This document shows positions 34,673 to 43,883 of a DNA stretch of 64,000 bases, in pieces. The stretch is from assembly GCA_963678375.2 (NCBI GenBank), contig OY782831.1:1-64000 (forward strand). The letters run 5' to 3'. A program made the position numbers and the translations under genes. The notes under the pieces are model-generated. The model was not told where the DNA came from. It saw nothing but the letters and a program-made list of their open reading frames with translations, and searched no databases. Positions within the stretch are counted from its first letter, which is position 1, and each line of letters begins with the position of its first letter. Source of the stretch: JAEKNW01 sp963678375 (GTDB lineage: Bacteria; Cloacimonadota; Cloacimonadia; Cloacimonadales; JAFGVF01).

Positions 34673-36196
34673 CTAAAATTTGAATTCAACAGTAAAAGAA
34701 AAGGTTTTAGCAATCTCATCTTCACCTTTAATCTTACCATCATTATTCATATCAGAATAACGTTCTTGATAATTACCAACTAAGTAAGAGTTTCCGCCTA
34801 ACTCATAAGAGATTTTACCAGTAACAGTAGCATTCTCATTTCTGAACTGCTTAAAGTTAATATACTTTTTGTTCCTTTGAGCATATTCTATAGAAGCTTC
34901 ATTGATTTTGGGAATCATAGAAGTATCAGCTCTTAAACCTGCCCAAAGAGATTTACCACTAGTAACATCTTCCCCATACATATCTTGATAAGCTAAATCA
35001 AAGTAAAAAAGCTGTCCGATATTAGCAGTAATCGCTCCATACCAACCAGTGGAAGCTTTTAAACCATCAAGAATTGAAGTTTTGGTATAAATTTGTTGAC
35101 CTTGAACAAAAGCTCTTTGATCATCATAAAGGTAGTCAAAGAAACCAGGGATAAACTCGTCTTCAAATCTTCGTCCTTCTAGTTTCATATCAAAGATAGC
35201 AAATTTGGCTCCAAAACCTGGGAAGATAAATCCTTGACCATAGTCAATAATTTTTGCATATTCAGCATAATGGTATAACTTAAAATAATCATAATCAACT
35301 AAGGGTAGTCTATAGTCTGTACCAACTATTGTCACATCTTCTTCTTTATCATAGATAGGTTTAGTATCTAATTGAATATCATCATCAAAGGGGTCATAGA
35401 TATTATCACCATCAGCATCAATATCATATCCATCTGGAACACCATCATTGTTGCTATCTTGTCCATCCCATTCTCCATCACCATCGTTATCAACTGGATC
35501 AGGGAATCCATCTCCATCAGTATCCACTGCATAGTTATCATCATCGGGGAAGGCATCAAAGATATCTGGTACATTATCACCATCTTTGTCATCAAATCTC
35601 TCATATTGATCTACATCGTGAGCAAAGGAAATTCCGAAATCAAGTTGGCTTAAGAGAGGAAAGTTAGATACTTCTAAAGGTTTAAAATGAGCTCTAGAAG
35701 CAAAAATATCCATTTTTGTAAAATCAGCAGCAAACATTTCCATACCGAAACCACTTAGTTCAGTATTAAAACCAAAATAACCACCAATTTTCTTAGTATC
35801 AGGATAATTTAACATGTTAGTATATCCATTAACTATTAAGCCATTTGCTAAGGTATATGAAGGGAATGATCCTACTAAAGCGTAAAACGGGTCTTGACGA
35901 TGAGCATATCTTAAATAGAGAATTTTATTTACATAGTCTTGCCATTCATCCCAGTCTTCTTCTCTAATATCGCCCTCGCCTGTGATTAAAAAATCGATAT
36001 CTAAACCAATTCCAAACTTCCATAGGACGATTTCTGGATTTAATCTGATTCGGGTATATGTTTCTCCATTAATAGTTGTAGCTCCAACAGAACCACCCAT
36101 TTGGAATCCCTCTTCCTGAGAAACATCCATACCACCATCTTGTGCAAATAGTACAAGTGGGAACACAAATAAGAAAAGCATTATTATCTTTTTCAT
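34673..36196 (-). CDS. Outer-membrane protein with thrombospondin type-3 calcium repeats
   Basis: 507 residues with signal peptide and C-terminal Phe (FSFTVEFKF), as in beta-barrel outer-membrane proteins. Residues about 195-270 carry Asp-rich repeats of thrombospondin type-3 form (DKDGDNVPDIFDAFPDDD, DTDGDGFPDPVDNDGDG) that bind calcium and stiffen the chain. The flanking parts alternate Tyr/aromatic strands. It sits 2 nt ahead of the hybrid kinase, which suggests that the kinase monitors or controls this protein or its ligand. Confidence 0.75.
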   Translation of the reverse strand: MKKIIMLFLFVFPLVLFAQDGGMDVSQEEGFQMGGSVGATTINGETYTRIRLNPEIVLWKFGIGLDIDFLITGEGDIREEDWDEWQDYVNKILYLRYAHRQDPFYALVGSFPSYTLANGLIVNGYTNMLNYPDTKKIGGYFGFNTELSGFGMEMFAADFTKMDIFASRAHFKPLEVSNFPLLSQLDFGISFAHDVDQYERFDDKDGDNVPDIFDAFPDDDNYAVDTDGDGFPDPVDNDGDGEWDGQDSNNDGVPDGYDIDADGDNIYDPFDDDIQLDTKPIYDKEEDVTIVGTDYRLPLVDYDYFKLYHYAEYAKIIDYGQGFIFPGFGAKFAIFDMKLEGRRFEDEFIPGFFDYLYDDQRAFVQGQQIYTKTSILDGLKASTGWYGAITANIGQLFYFDLAYQDMYGEDVTSGKSLWAGLRADTSMIPKINEASIEYAQRNKKYINFKQFRNENATVTGKISYELGGNSYLVGNYQERYSDMNNDGKIKGEDEIAKTFSFTVEFKF

Positions 36197-36271
36197 TACT
36201 ACCCCTTAAGTTTTATTATTATGGGTTTGATTTTTAACTAATAATATTATTCAGTCAAGAAATAATTATAA

Positions 36272-37363
36272 TTAATCTCCTATTTCCATCTCTATCTCTA
36301 GCTCTTTTTTCATAATTTTCATATTTTCTAAGAGTGCATCTGTAATAGGAACTCCTTTTTCTCTTATCTCTTTATTCTTAAAGTATTCTTTTTCACCAGC
36401 TATCCAGATTTTATCTTTGCTAGGTGCTACTTGAGAATTCTGTAAGGTGGTCATAATATCGCCAGTAATTTTCTTAAAGTCATCAATTTCAGTGAAAAAG
36501 TCAATATTAATGGCTAAGAAGAAATGCCCCAATTTATAGGGAACCCTGTTGCCATCTTTATCAAAACCATGCAAACCTTGTAAGTAGGCTCCATTTTGTA
36601 AAGCAGCACAAAGTATTTCTACCATTACCCCTAAACTATAGCCCTTATGTGAACCAGTTTCTTCATCAGCTCCACCAATTGGTAACATAGCTGCTTGTTT
36701 AGAAATAAGGTCTTTAAGTAATTGCTTGGTATCAGTAAATGGATTTCCTTGTCTATCGATTGCCCAACCTAGAGGAGTTTCTTTCCCTTCTCTATCCAAT
36801 ACCTCTATCTTACCTCGTTGTGATATTGAAGTTGCACCATCAAATAGAAATGGATAGTCTAAATTAGAAGGAGCACCAAAGCAGATAGGATTTGTTCCCA
36901 GCATTGGGTCAACACCATTAGTTGGTGCTATGGAAGGTCTTGCATTTGTAAAGGTTATTCCTATCATATCTTGCTGAGTTGCCATTGAAGCGTAGTAACC
37001 AGCAATCCCGTAGTGAGTTGAATTTCTTACCACTACACAACCTATCCCATACTGTTTTGCTTTATCTATGGCAGTCTGCATAGCACGATGTGAAATAACA
37101 TGCCCCATTCCGTGGTTTCCATCCCATACTGCTGTAGCATACTTGTCTCTGATGATATCTATTTTTGTTGTAGGAAACTGAATGCCTGCCTTAATTCTAT
37201 CATAGTACATTTTACAACGGCCTATCCCGTGTGATTCAATCCCTCTTAAGTCAGACTCAATTAAGACATCTGCACATATTTTTGCTTCCTCAACAGGTAC
37301 TTGTAATTTAGTAAATACTTCAATCATAAACTTATGAAGTTTTTCAACTGGTATTCTTAACAT
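36272..37363 (-). CDS. Ldh-family NAD(P)H-dependent malate/L-lactate/2-oxo acid dehydrogenase
   Basis: 363 residues from the ATG at 37363, chosen over one 33 nt upstream because GGGGGAG stands right before it. Family motifs: ESDLRGIESHGIGR, NGHHGMGH-like DGNHGMGHVISHRAM, VRNSTHYGIAGYYA and GTNPICFGAPS, then EETGSHKGYSLGVMVEILC. This family (YlbC, MdhII, allantoin/ureidoglycolate dehydrogenases) reduces 2-oxo acids or oxidises malate-like acids with NAD(P). Substrate cannot be fixed from sequence. Monocistronic between the kinase operon and a decayed spacer. Confidence 0.92.
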   Translation of the reverse strand: MLRIPVEKLHKFMIEVFTKLQVPVEEAKICADVLIESDLRGIESHGIGRCKMYYDRIKAGIQFPTTKIDIIRDKYATAVWDGNHGMGHVISHRAMQTAIDKAKQYGIGCVVVRNSTHYGIAGYYASMATQQDMIGITFTNARPSIAPTNGVDPMLGTNPICFGAPSNLDYPFLFDGATSISQRGKIEVLDREGKETPLGWAIDRQGNPFTDTKQLLKDLISKQAAMLPIGGADEETGSHKGYSLGVMVEILCAALQNGAYLQGLHGFDKDGNRVPYKLGHFFLAINIDFFTEIDDFKKITGDIMTTLQNSQVAPSKDKIWIAGEKEYFKNKEIREKGVPITDALLENMKIMKKELEIEMEIGD

Positions 37364-37394
37364 TTCTCCCCCTAATAATCTATTTATATATTGC

Positions 37395-37424
37395 AATAAA
37401 GATGATTAAAAGGAAAGATGTCAA
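37395..37424 (-). promoter_or_regulatory. Candidate promoter for the Ldh-family dehydrogenase
   Basis: Minus strand TTGACA (37419-37424) and TTTATT (37395-37400), 18 nt apart; the start codon is 32 nt downstream with a very strong GGGGGAG site. Confidence 0.4.
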
Positions 37425-37820
37425 GTTTTTTTATCTTGTATTTCGGGCATAAACCCGAATGGTGCAGTAGAGCTTTAGTAATACTTCGCTAAAGCTATGT
37501 ATCACAAGTGAAGAGTGCATATTCTTTTAGCAAAATAGCTTACAGAATTCGGACGCATATAATATATATATTCGGAAGAATTATGGGAGTTAGTTTTGCA
37601 AAAGAACATAGAGCTGTTCTCAAAGATCTACTGCATTATTTGGGATAAACCTCGAGAAACTATTCAACTATCAATACACCTTATCCAATAGCTTATCCTT
37701 GAAGTTGACTACAAAATTGCACATCTAGTGGTTTTATTGACATTATTATATCTGTTAGATGAGATAAACTATCTTAACCAACACTACTTACTGGGATGCT
37801 TGAAACCCTTTTCATACATC
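37425..37820. other. Intergenic stretch without a supported gene
   Basis: About 400 nt with scattered stops in all frames. It holds an imperfect inverted repeat around 37466-37496 (TAGAGCTTTAG / CTAAAGCTA arms) and a TTCGGA-flanked AT tract near 37548-37576. No ribosome site with a useful frame. It may be decayed coding sequence, as for the neighbouring stretch up to the cyclase gene. Confidence 0.45.
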
Positions 37821-38042
37821 CTAACAGAAGCAAATAGGAGGGTATTTCAATCTCTTAAGTTCTCTCTCACTGATATTTAGATAAATAATTCCTTGAGTAA
37901 ATACAGCCTAATCTAAGCCTACAAGTGCTCCATCATTATAACTCTCCCCATTTGTTCCCAGAGTTTTATGGAAAGAGTAGCAATAAAGGAATAATCTAGC
38001 ACAAATATCACGATTAACTTGATAAGTTAAGTCTAATCTAGT
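37821..38042 (-). pseudogene. Possible remnant of a beta-barrel-type coding region
   Basis: Immediately after the cyclase stop, a different minus-strand frame reads RLDLTYQVNRDICARLF and further to GTNGESYNDGALVGLD before an in-frame TAG (37908-37910), then continues FTQGIIYLNISERELKRL to a second stop. The aromatic, alternating pattern looks like the end of an outer-membrane barrel protein. There is no start signal. A chance frame cannot be excluded. Confidence 0.3.
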
Positions 38043-40024
38043 TCCAATAAGTGATAGATATCCACACCCTTATTTTTTCCTTTAACGTACTCATTACAAA
38101 TAAATTTAACTTTAGCTTGGGCTTTGATATGTTCCAGGGTAAATTCTGAGATAATTATTTTATTTTCGCTTGGATACTTTTTATTAGATGCTTCCAGACG
38201 AGCTCCTAGATTGATTACATCTCCGATTGCAGTATAGTCGAATACTTGTTCTGAACCAAGATTACCAACAACAGCTATACCAGAATTGACTCCAATACCA
38301 ATTTCAATAACATCCTTGCCTTCTTTTTCCCACTTAGCTTGGAGTTGAGTTAATCTCTCTCTCATTATCATAGCAGTTTTACAGGCATTATAAGCATGAT
38401 TTTCATCTGCTAGAGGTGTGCCAAAAAGGGCCATAATTTCATCACCTACAAATTTATCAATAATCCCTTTATTCTCAATGACCACCCTAGTCATTTCAGT
38501 CAGATATTCACGTAACATAGCTACAGTATCTTCCATAGGATGAGATTCTGTATAGGTAGTGAACGAGCGTATATCAGAGAATAGAACAGATATTTCTTTG
38601 TTAGCTCCACCATATTGTAACTGTTTTGGGTCAGAAATAAGCTGATTAACTAATTCGGGGGCCATATAGTGCTGAAAGGCTGATTTGATTTCACGTTTCG
38701 CTTTACTCTCTTGAATATATTTTTCAATTAAATTATATAAGTAAATTGTTATAAGAGGGAGAACTATCTCTAATTTAGGAAGGATTATATTAGCATATTT
38801 CAATAAAAGTAATGTAATAAAATAATGACAGATTAGAATTCCTGCTAATAAAGCTAGTGATTGATAAGCATTAAATTTTTGAAAAAGGTAGTTAATTATG
38901 ATTAGAAAAATCAGAAGAGATAGATAAAAGATATAATGATTGAGAAATAATAATAGATCATCAGCTAAAAGAGAGTCAAGAAAATTTGCATGGACTTCAA
39001 CTCCGGGCATTATTCCGAAAGGTGTGTGAAAGTTATCATGGTGTTCTTTCAAAGTGGAACCAACCAAGACTATTTTATTCTTAAATGCTTGTTTATCTAT
39101 CAGTTTTTCTAAATTAGTTTTTTTTACTTGCTCAGTATCAATTCCCATACTTGTAAGCTTTTCATTTAATTCTTCATCTAACTCAAAATCAGAGAAAAAA
39201 TCTAACTCTTCAGAGGTCAACTTGTTCGATAAATCAATCAAATCAATAAAAGAGTAATAGATGGACGCCGAATTAACTGACTTATCACCAGAGAAAGCAC
39301 CTGCCCTATTTCTGTAATTAATAGGTGTTATATAGTTTAAGTAATATGGTATAGTCTGTTCAGCACAAGATATTATTTTATCTTTCTCATTAACAGTTAT
39401 CGGACTATTTGTATAGAGTGAGAATGCTTTAAGAGCAAGAGAGTAGATATCTTGCTCATTAAGCGTATCCATAACTTGGTATTTTCTGAGAAAATTATCA
39501 GTATCAGTAAAATTAGAGACAAGTCCTAGCTTAGGATTTGCTTGCATGATACGTCTGTTGGGAAGAAGAAGAAAACGATTGTTACCTTCCTTTTCAATTT
39601 TACAGGCATGAATAACTTTGTTATTAGCAGAGATTCTTCCCAAATCTAAGTCATCATCTTCTAATTTTTTATTTACTTGACTAACTAAACTTTGATTCTC
39701 TTCTCCTAATAAAGCTAATTGGGCAGTTTCAGGAAATTGGACATCGAAGACAATTACTTGTCCACCCGCTTTGCGAATGTTTTCAACTAGTTTGATGTAC
39801 AAAGCTCTAGGAAGAGGCCATTGGATATTTAGAGTTCTCATTGTTTCTTCATCAATGGCGACAATTGCAACTTTATCAGTAATAGCAATATGACCTCTTT
39901 GTTGCATAAAGAGGTCATATAATTTTGCTTCAAATTGAACAAATATATTAGTAAAAGAGCTCAAAAAAGTAATTACAAATACTATTATAGCTACAATTAC
40001 AAACTTATATTTTCTCACTTTCAT
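38033..40024 (-). CDS. CHASE2-domain class III adenylate cyclase
   Basis: 663 residues: an N-terminal membrane helix, an extracytoplasmic CHASE2 domain (about 35-345, with VAIVAIDEETMRTL and VIVFDVQFPE, ending GVEVHANFLDSLL), three membrane helices (about 350-430) and a class III cyclase domain. Metal-binding aspartates are in SVLFSDIRSFT (near 480) and FVGDEIMALFG (near 525); purine selectors appear to be the Lys of DKFVGD and the Thr of YTAIGDVINLGARLE, the pair typical of class IIIb adenylate cyclases. It would turn an envelope signal into cAMP. Last gene of the ddl-FecR operon, 2 nt after the barrel gene. Confidence 0.92.
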   Translation of the reverse strand: MKVRKYKFVIVAIIVFVITFLSSFTNIFVQFEAKLYDLFMQQRGHIAITDKVAIVAIDEETMRTLNIQWPLPRALYIKLVENIRKAGGQVIVFDVQFPETAQLALLGEENQSLVSQVNKKLEDDDLDLGRISANNKVIHACKIEKEGNNRFLLLPNRRIMQANPKLGLVSNFTDTDNFLRKYQVMDTLNEQDIYSLALKAFSLYTNSPITVNEKDKIISCAEQTIPYYLNYITPINYRNRAGAFSGDKSVNSASIYYSFIDLIDLSNKLTSEELDFFSDFELDEELNEKLTSMGIDTEQVKKTNLEKLIDKQAFKNKIVLVGSTLKEHHDNFHTPFGIMPGVEVHANFLDSLLADDLLLFLNHYIFYLSLLIFLIIINYLFQKFNAYQSLALLAGILICHYFITLLLLKYANIILPKLEIVLPLITIYLYNLIEKYIQESKAKREIKSAFQHYMAPELVNQLISDPKQLQYGGANKEISVLFSDIRSFTTYTESHPMEDTVAMLREYLTEMTRVVIENKGIIDKFVGDEIMALFGTPLADENHAYNACKTAMIMRERLTQLQAKWEKEGKDVIEIGIGVNSGIAVVGNLGSEQVFDYTAIGDVINLGARLEASNKKYPSENKIIISEFTLEHIKAQAKVKFICNEYVKGKNKGVDIYHLLELD

Positions 40025-40026
40025 GA

Positions 40027-42462
40027 TTAAAATTTTTGTACTATATTAAGATACCAATTTACTGCTGAATAGCCTGATTCAGTTTGGTCATAATTTCTAT
40101 CTTTAAGAGTCAAAGAAGAAGTAATTGAAGTCAGTTTAAATGGATAATAACTAAGTCCAAAAGATGTGGAAGTATAGCTATTATCAGAATCACTATCTTC
40201 AAGATTCTGGTTATTAGTCATTCTATAGTCAAAGAATGGCACAAGTTTAAGGAAGTCAATATTGTATTGAAGATTCAACCTCATTGATTGCCTATCCCAA
40301 TCTTGCTTTTGATAATAGAAAGTATCTTCTTTAGCAGATGAGAGATAAGCTATATGACCTGTAGATTTTGTGAAATTATAGCTCAATAGAGTTTTTAGAG
40401 GAATAGCAGTCATTCTAGCATTGTATCTTACATAAAAACTGTTGTTCTCAAACTCATACATATCTCTTAGGTCATCTTCATCTAAGCTATTCTGGTAATC
40501 AAAATCTAAACTAAAAGGCAGATATGGTACTTTATCAAAAGAGTAACCAATACCAGCCCCATAAGCTGTTGTTCGATATTCTTGAGCTTCGTCGGTAATC
40601 TGAGTTAGAGGATCATCCTCATTTACTTCAAAGATATCATTATTCTCTATGCTTGTTCTACCTTTATTAAAGTTTAACCTCAATATTGGAAACTTGTCTT
40701 TTCTAAAAACTGAGTTTAATTGATAATTACTATAAACATTGGTAGTAGCTAAGTTTTCCGAGAGATTATCACTTACACGATTGTAGGAAAAATCAACAAA
40801 AACAGTGTTATGGAAGTTGATATTATCAGCAAAAGTAAACTCATGAGTATCTGTATTTACATTTTTTGCAGAAAGAGAATTGAAGGAAGAACCAACTCTA
40901 GAGTAATTTATACTAAAGAGATTCCCAGAAATATAAAGACTTGAATAAACCTTATAGGCTAAATTTGATGTTGTTAGGCTCAAAGGTTCAGTATTTTTGT
41001 TAATTACAAAAAAGCCATCAATTGATTCAGGGTCAAATGGCAAATCTCCTCCAACATCATTTTCTAGTTCATCCTCAGAAATAGCTCCATCAATAATGTT
41101 TGAGTTATAAGCACTGATAGCAAACTCAGCTCCAAAATTAAAGAGTTTACTTGGAGAAGATAATTTCACATCTGAAGAGAAAACTAAATTATCAACTGGA
41201 TTTATAATTTGCTTATCCTGGTCATCCTCTCTTGTAACTGAAGATGGGATGTAGTAATCATTATAATCTAAAGAAGATATCTTGTCTTTGTTCTTGGCGA
41301 TATTTAATCCAAACTGGAAAGCATTTTTGTTTCCTAGAGCCATTCTGATAACACCAGCTTGTCTCTTAAAAGTTCCTGGTATTACTTGGTCCTGTTCTTC
41401 TTTAGTGGATATTGCTCGGGAAGAAGAACCCCAAAAAGATTCAAGCAAGAAATATTTGAAATGTAACTTACCACCAAAGCCCCTGATATTTGAATTATTC
41501 ATAGTAAACTCAGAAATATACGGAGTCTTATCTCCTAGATAAAAATCTAGATGAGGTACTTTAAAATCAAAGGAATAGCGATTAACAGATTGTCTGTCGG
41601 AGTTTTCTAAAGATGATAGATAAATTCTGGAATTAATCCTGCTATATCTATTATGACCACTTGCTAGTAATATTGCAGAATGAGTATTTGAAGAGGATTC
41701 AGAAGAAGAGTTAGCAGTGTCATCATAAGAAAAGCTGTTAGTATTTCCTTTATAGTTAACACTTCCTCTTAGATTATAAGGTAACTGATAAGTAAACATC
41801 TTTTGCTTAACTGATACCCTTTGTAGCCCAGTATCAATCATCTGACCATTTATTTTTTTTGCTGTTATTTGAAAGTTAAAACTCTCTTCAATATCCTTTT
41901 GATTATATACTAATAAAGTTGGAGTAATTAGGAGTTTCTTTGTTTGATTTCTACCATTAATGTAGAAGTTGATTGAATCAAAATCAATTTCATCCTTTAT
42001 GGTAAAAATTGAAACTGAAAGAGAAAAATCACTTCCAAGTTCAACATCTTGTAAATCACTTAAAATTACTAAATCACTTGATTTTTTTTCTTCAATCACC
42101 TGTACTAGAATAGGATTTAGGGTAGCTTGTTGACTTGGGTAAGTAATTTTATCATCTTCAAGGGTTTTGACTTCAATATAGTATTCTAGACCTCTAGCAA
42201 ATTGAGATATTGCAATAGGTACCTTATATTCTCCATTAACTCCAGACTGAAGATCAACTTCGATACTGTTATAAGCCACTTCTCCCCTTTCACGATAGTA
42301 AACAAAAAACTCTACAAGTTCTTGCCAATTACCATCAATGAAAATATCTAGATTGAGAACTGAATCCTTATAAGCTACATATGGTTGATTATGCTCAATA
42401 ATCATCTCAGAATATAATGCAACACTTAATACAAATAGTAATAATAGTATCATTTTTCTCAT
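40027..42462 (-). CDS. Outer-membrane beta-barrel protein with N-terminal Ig-like part
   Basis: 811 residues with signal peptide. The first about 240 residues look like beta-sandwich domains (SVALYSEMIIEHNQPYVAYK; YYIEVKTLEDDKITYPSQQA). The remainder alternates Ser/Tyr/Phe-rich strands and turns, and the chain ends YLNIVQKF, the terminal Phe expected for BAM-dependent insertion. No known family recognised. It lies 10 nt after the FecR gene and 2 nt before the cyclase, so it is a probable third partner of that signalling unit. Confidence 0.6.
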   Translation of the reverse strand: MRKMILLLLFVLSVALYSEMIIEHNQPYVAYKDSVLNLDIFIDGNWQELVEFFVYYRERGEVAYNSIEVDLQSGVNGEYKVPIAISQFARGLEYYIEVKTLEDDKITYPSQQATLNPILVQVIEEKKSSDLVILSDLQDVELGSDFSLSVSIFTIKDEIDFDSINFYINGRNQTKKLLITPTLLVYNQKDIEESFNFQITAKKINGQMIDTGLQRVSVKQKMFTYQLPYNLRGSVNYKGNTNSFSYDDTANSSSESSSNTHSAILLASGHNRYSRINSRIYLSSLENSDRQSVNRYSFDFKVPHLDFYLGDKTPYISEFTMNNSNIRGFGGKLHFKYFLLESFWGSSSRAISTKEEQDQVIPGTFKRQAGVIRMALGNKNAFQFGLNIAKNKDKISSLDYNDYYIPSSVTREDDQDKQIINPVDNLVFSSDVKLSSPSKLFNFGAEFAISAYNSNIIDGAISEDELENDVGGDLPFDPESIDGFFVINKNTEPLSLTTSNLAYKVYSSLYISGNLFSINYSRVGSSFNSLSAKNVNTDTHEFTFADNINFHNTVFVDFSYNRVSDNLSENLATTNVYSNYQLNSVFRKDKFPILRLNFNKGRTSIENNDIFEVNEDDPLTQITDEAQEYRTTAYGAGIGYSFDKVPYLPFSLDFDYQNSLDEDDLRDMYEFENNSFYVRYNARMTAIPLKTLLSYNFTKSTGHIAYLSSAKEDTFYYQKQDWDRQSMRLNLQYNIDFLKLVPFFDYRMTNNQNLEDSDSDNSYTSTSFGLSYYPFKLTSITSSLTLKDRNYDQTESGYSAVNWYLNIVQKF

Positions 42463-42472
42463 CTTATACCTC

Positions 42473-43873
42473 CTAATATTCTAAGATAATTGTCTTTATG
42501 GAACCATCCTCATTTTCGAAATTGATTCTCATGGTGTTTTCATAATCAGTAGATTCTAGCTCATCATTAACTTCAGCAGGTACTTCTTGGGTTTCGAACC
42601 TTTGGATTTGACCATCCTCAGTAGATGTAACTGTATTACCCTTAGTTACCAAACTTTTCTCTTTAGTTTTTTTGTTCTCAACTTCTACTCTTCCAGAAAA
42701 TCCTACTACTTTCGTAATACCATTCTCTAGTTGGACTAAAAATTCTGTACCTCTAACAGAAGCAATTGTAGATGTAGTTGAAACAGAATATTTTCCAGCT
42801 ATTTTGTTATTAACTGTTGAAAGGATTGAGCCTCCCTTAAGCTGTAAGTCTTTATTCAATGTCTCATTGTCCTCTTCGGCACTAATCACTACTTCACTGT
42901 TTGAAAAAACACGTATATTACTTGAGTTATCAACTAGTTTAATCAATGCTAATGAATTAGCATCAGTAGAGACCTTATCCATATTCTCTAATAGAGTACC
43001 TACCTCACAAACTAGCTCCTTTCCTTGTCGTTCTAGAGTTAGTTTTCCTTTGATTTTTAATACTACCGCAAGAGGAATTGAATTACTGCTTGTTTCATCT
43101 GTGTTTTCCACAGATGACTCAGCATTTTCCTTATTTGAAATAGCAGAATCGATTTCATCTGCTTTTGTGTTACTAATTGGTATAACCATTGTTGGATCAG
43201 AAATAGCTAGGGCACTTGTTGGATCTGGGGGAGTTAGGATGGTAAGATTTGGAGCATCTAAACCATTGTCAGGATTAGCACCAAGGTCTTCCTTTTCTTG
43301 ATTATCTTCTGGGGACTTCTCAGTTTCTGGTTTTGGTTGATCTGTAATTTCTAATATTTCTCCATCATTACGAGAAATTAACCTCTGATTTGCACCTAAA
43401 GAATGTGTTTCCCCAGATATTTTATTCAAGACATCTACATTACCTTCAACTACACTCACATCTGTTCCTTCCTCAGTAAGAGAAACTTCGAAAGCAGTAC
43501 CTCTTACTGAAGCAACTGTTGAATTAGTTTCCACAGTATATGAACCAGTGATTTTATCTTTTAAATCGTTTAATATCTTACCACTATTAAGAGTAATTTT
43601 TGTATTTAAACTATCTATTGCTGATATATTTATCGAGGAGTTAGGAAAAACTCTTAAGGAACCATTAGTAAACTTGTAGAAAATTAAAGCATAAGAATTA
43701 TTCCCGGAACTGATTGTAGTATTATTAGATATTGAATCTCCCACTTTATAATTGACTTGTAAGGAATCAACAGTAGAATAAATATCACCTTTAATCCTAG
43801 TGAAAACAGCAATATCATTTGCTATTAAAAAACTTGATAAAACCATAAATAAAACTATTAGAATTCTTTTCAT
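42473..43873 (-). CDS. Exported protein with two FecR domains
   Basis: 466 residues with signal peptide. Two FecR-like domains (about 20-170 and 265-420), each with the sequence of motifs GDSI/GTLLEN, SGNNSYALI or DANSLALI, then GSYTVETNSTVASVRGTAFEV and its partner GKYSVSTTSTIASVRGTEFLV. A Pro/Glu/Asn-rich linker joins them. Here there is no anti-sigma segment, so this is the stand-alone FecR type often encoded next to CHASE2 cyclases. It may bind or present envelope ligands to the cyclase sensor. Confidence 0.88.
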   Translation of the reverse strand: MKRILIVLFMVLSSFLIANDIAVFTRIKGDIYSTVDSLQVNYKVGDSISNNTTISSGNNSYALIFYKFTNGSLRVFPNSSINISAIDSLNTKITLNSGKILNDLKDKITGSYTVETNSTVASVRGTAFEVSLTEEGTDVSVVEGNVDVLNKISGETHSLGANQRLISRNDGEILEITDQPKPETEKSPEDNQEKEDLGANPDNGLDAPNLTILTPPDPTSALAISDPTMVIPISNTKADEIDSAISNKENAESSVENTDETSSNSIPLAVVLKIKGKLTLERQGKELVCEVGTLLENMDKVSTDANSLALIKLVDNSSNIRVFSNSEVVISAEEDNETLNKDLQLKGGSILSTVNNKIAGKYSVSTTSTIASVRGTEFLVQLENGITKVVGFSGRVEVENKKTKEKSLVTKGNTVTSTEDGQIQRFETQEVPAEVNDELESTDYENTMRINFENEDGSIKTIILEY

Positions 43874-43883
43874 TATCTCCTCC

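Noticed and set aside
35372..35653. Plus- and minus-strand alternative frames over the Asp-rich repeat region
   Set aside because: Shadows of the thrombospondin-type-3 repeats; the repeat DNA keeps other frames open.
36236..36262. AATAATATTATT palindrome with TTGACT upstream of the outer-membrane protein gene as promoter/operator
   Set aside because: The -35 is good but no acceptable -10 lies at 16-18 nt; too AT-rich to call.
42672..43301. 209-codon frame opposite the FecR gene
   Set aside because: Antisense to a clearly real gene with tandem FecR motifs; length results from low stop density, no start signal.
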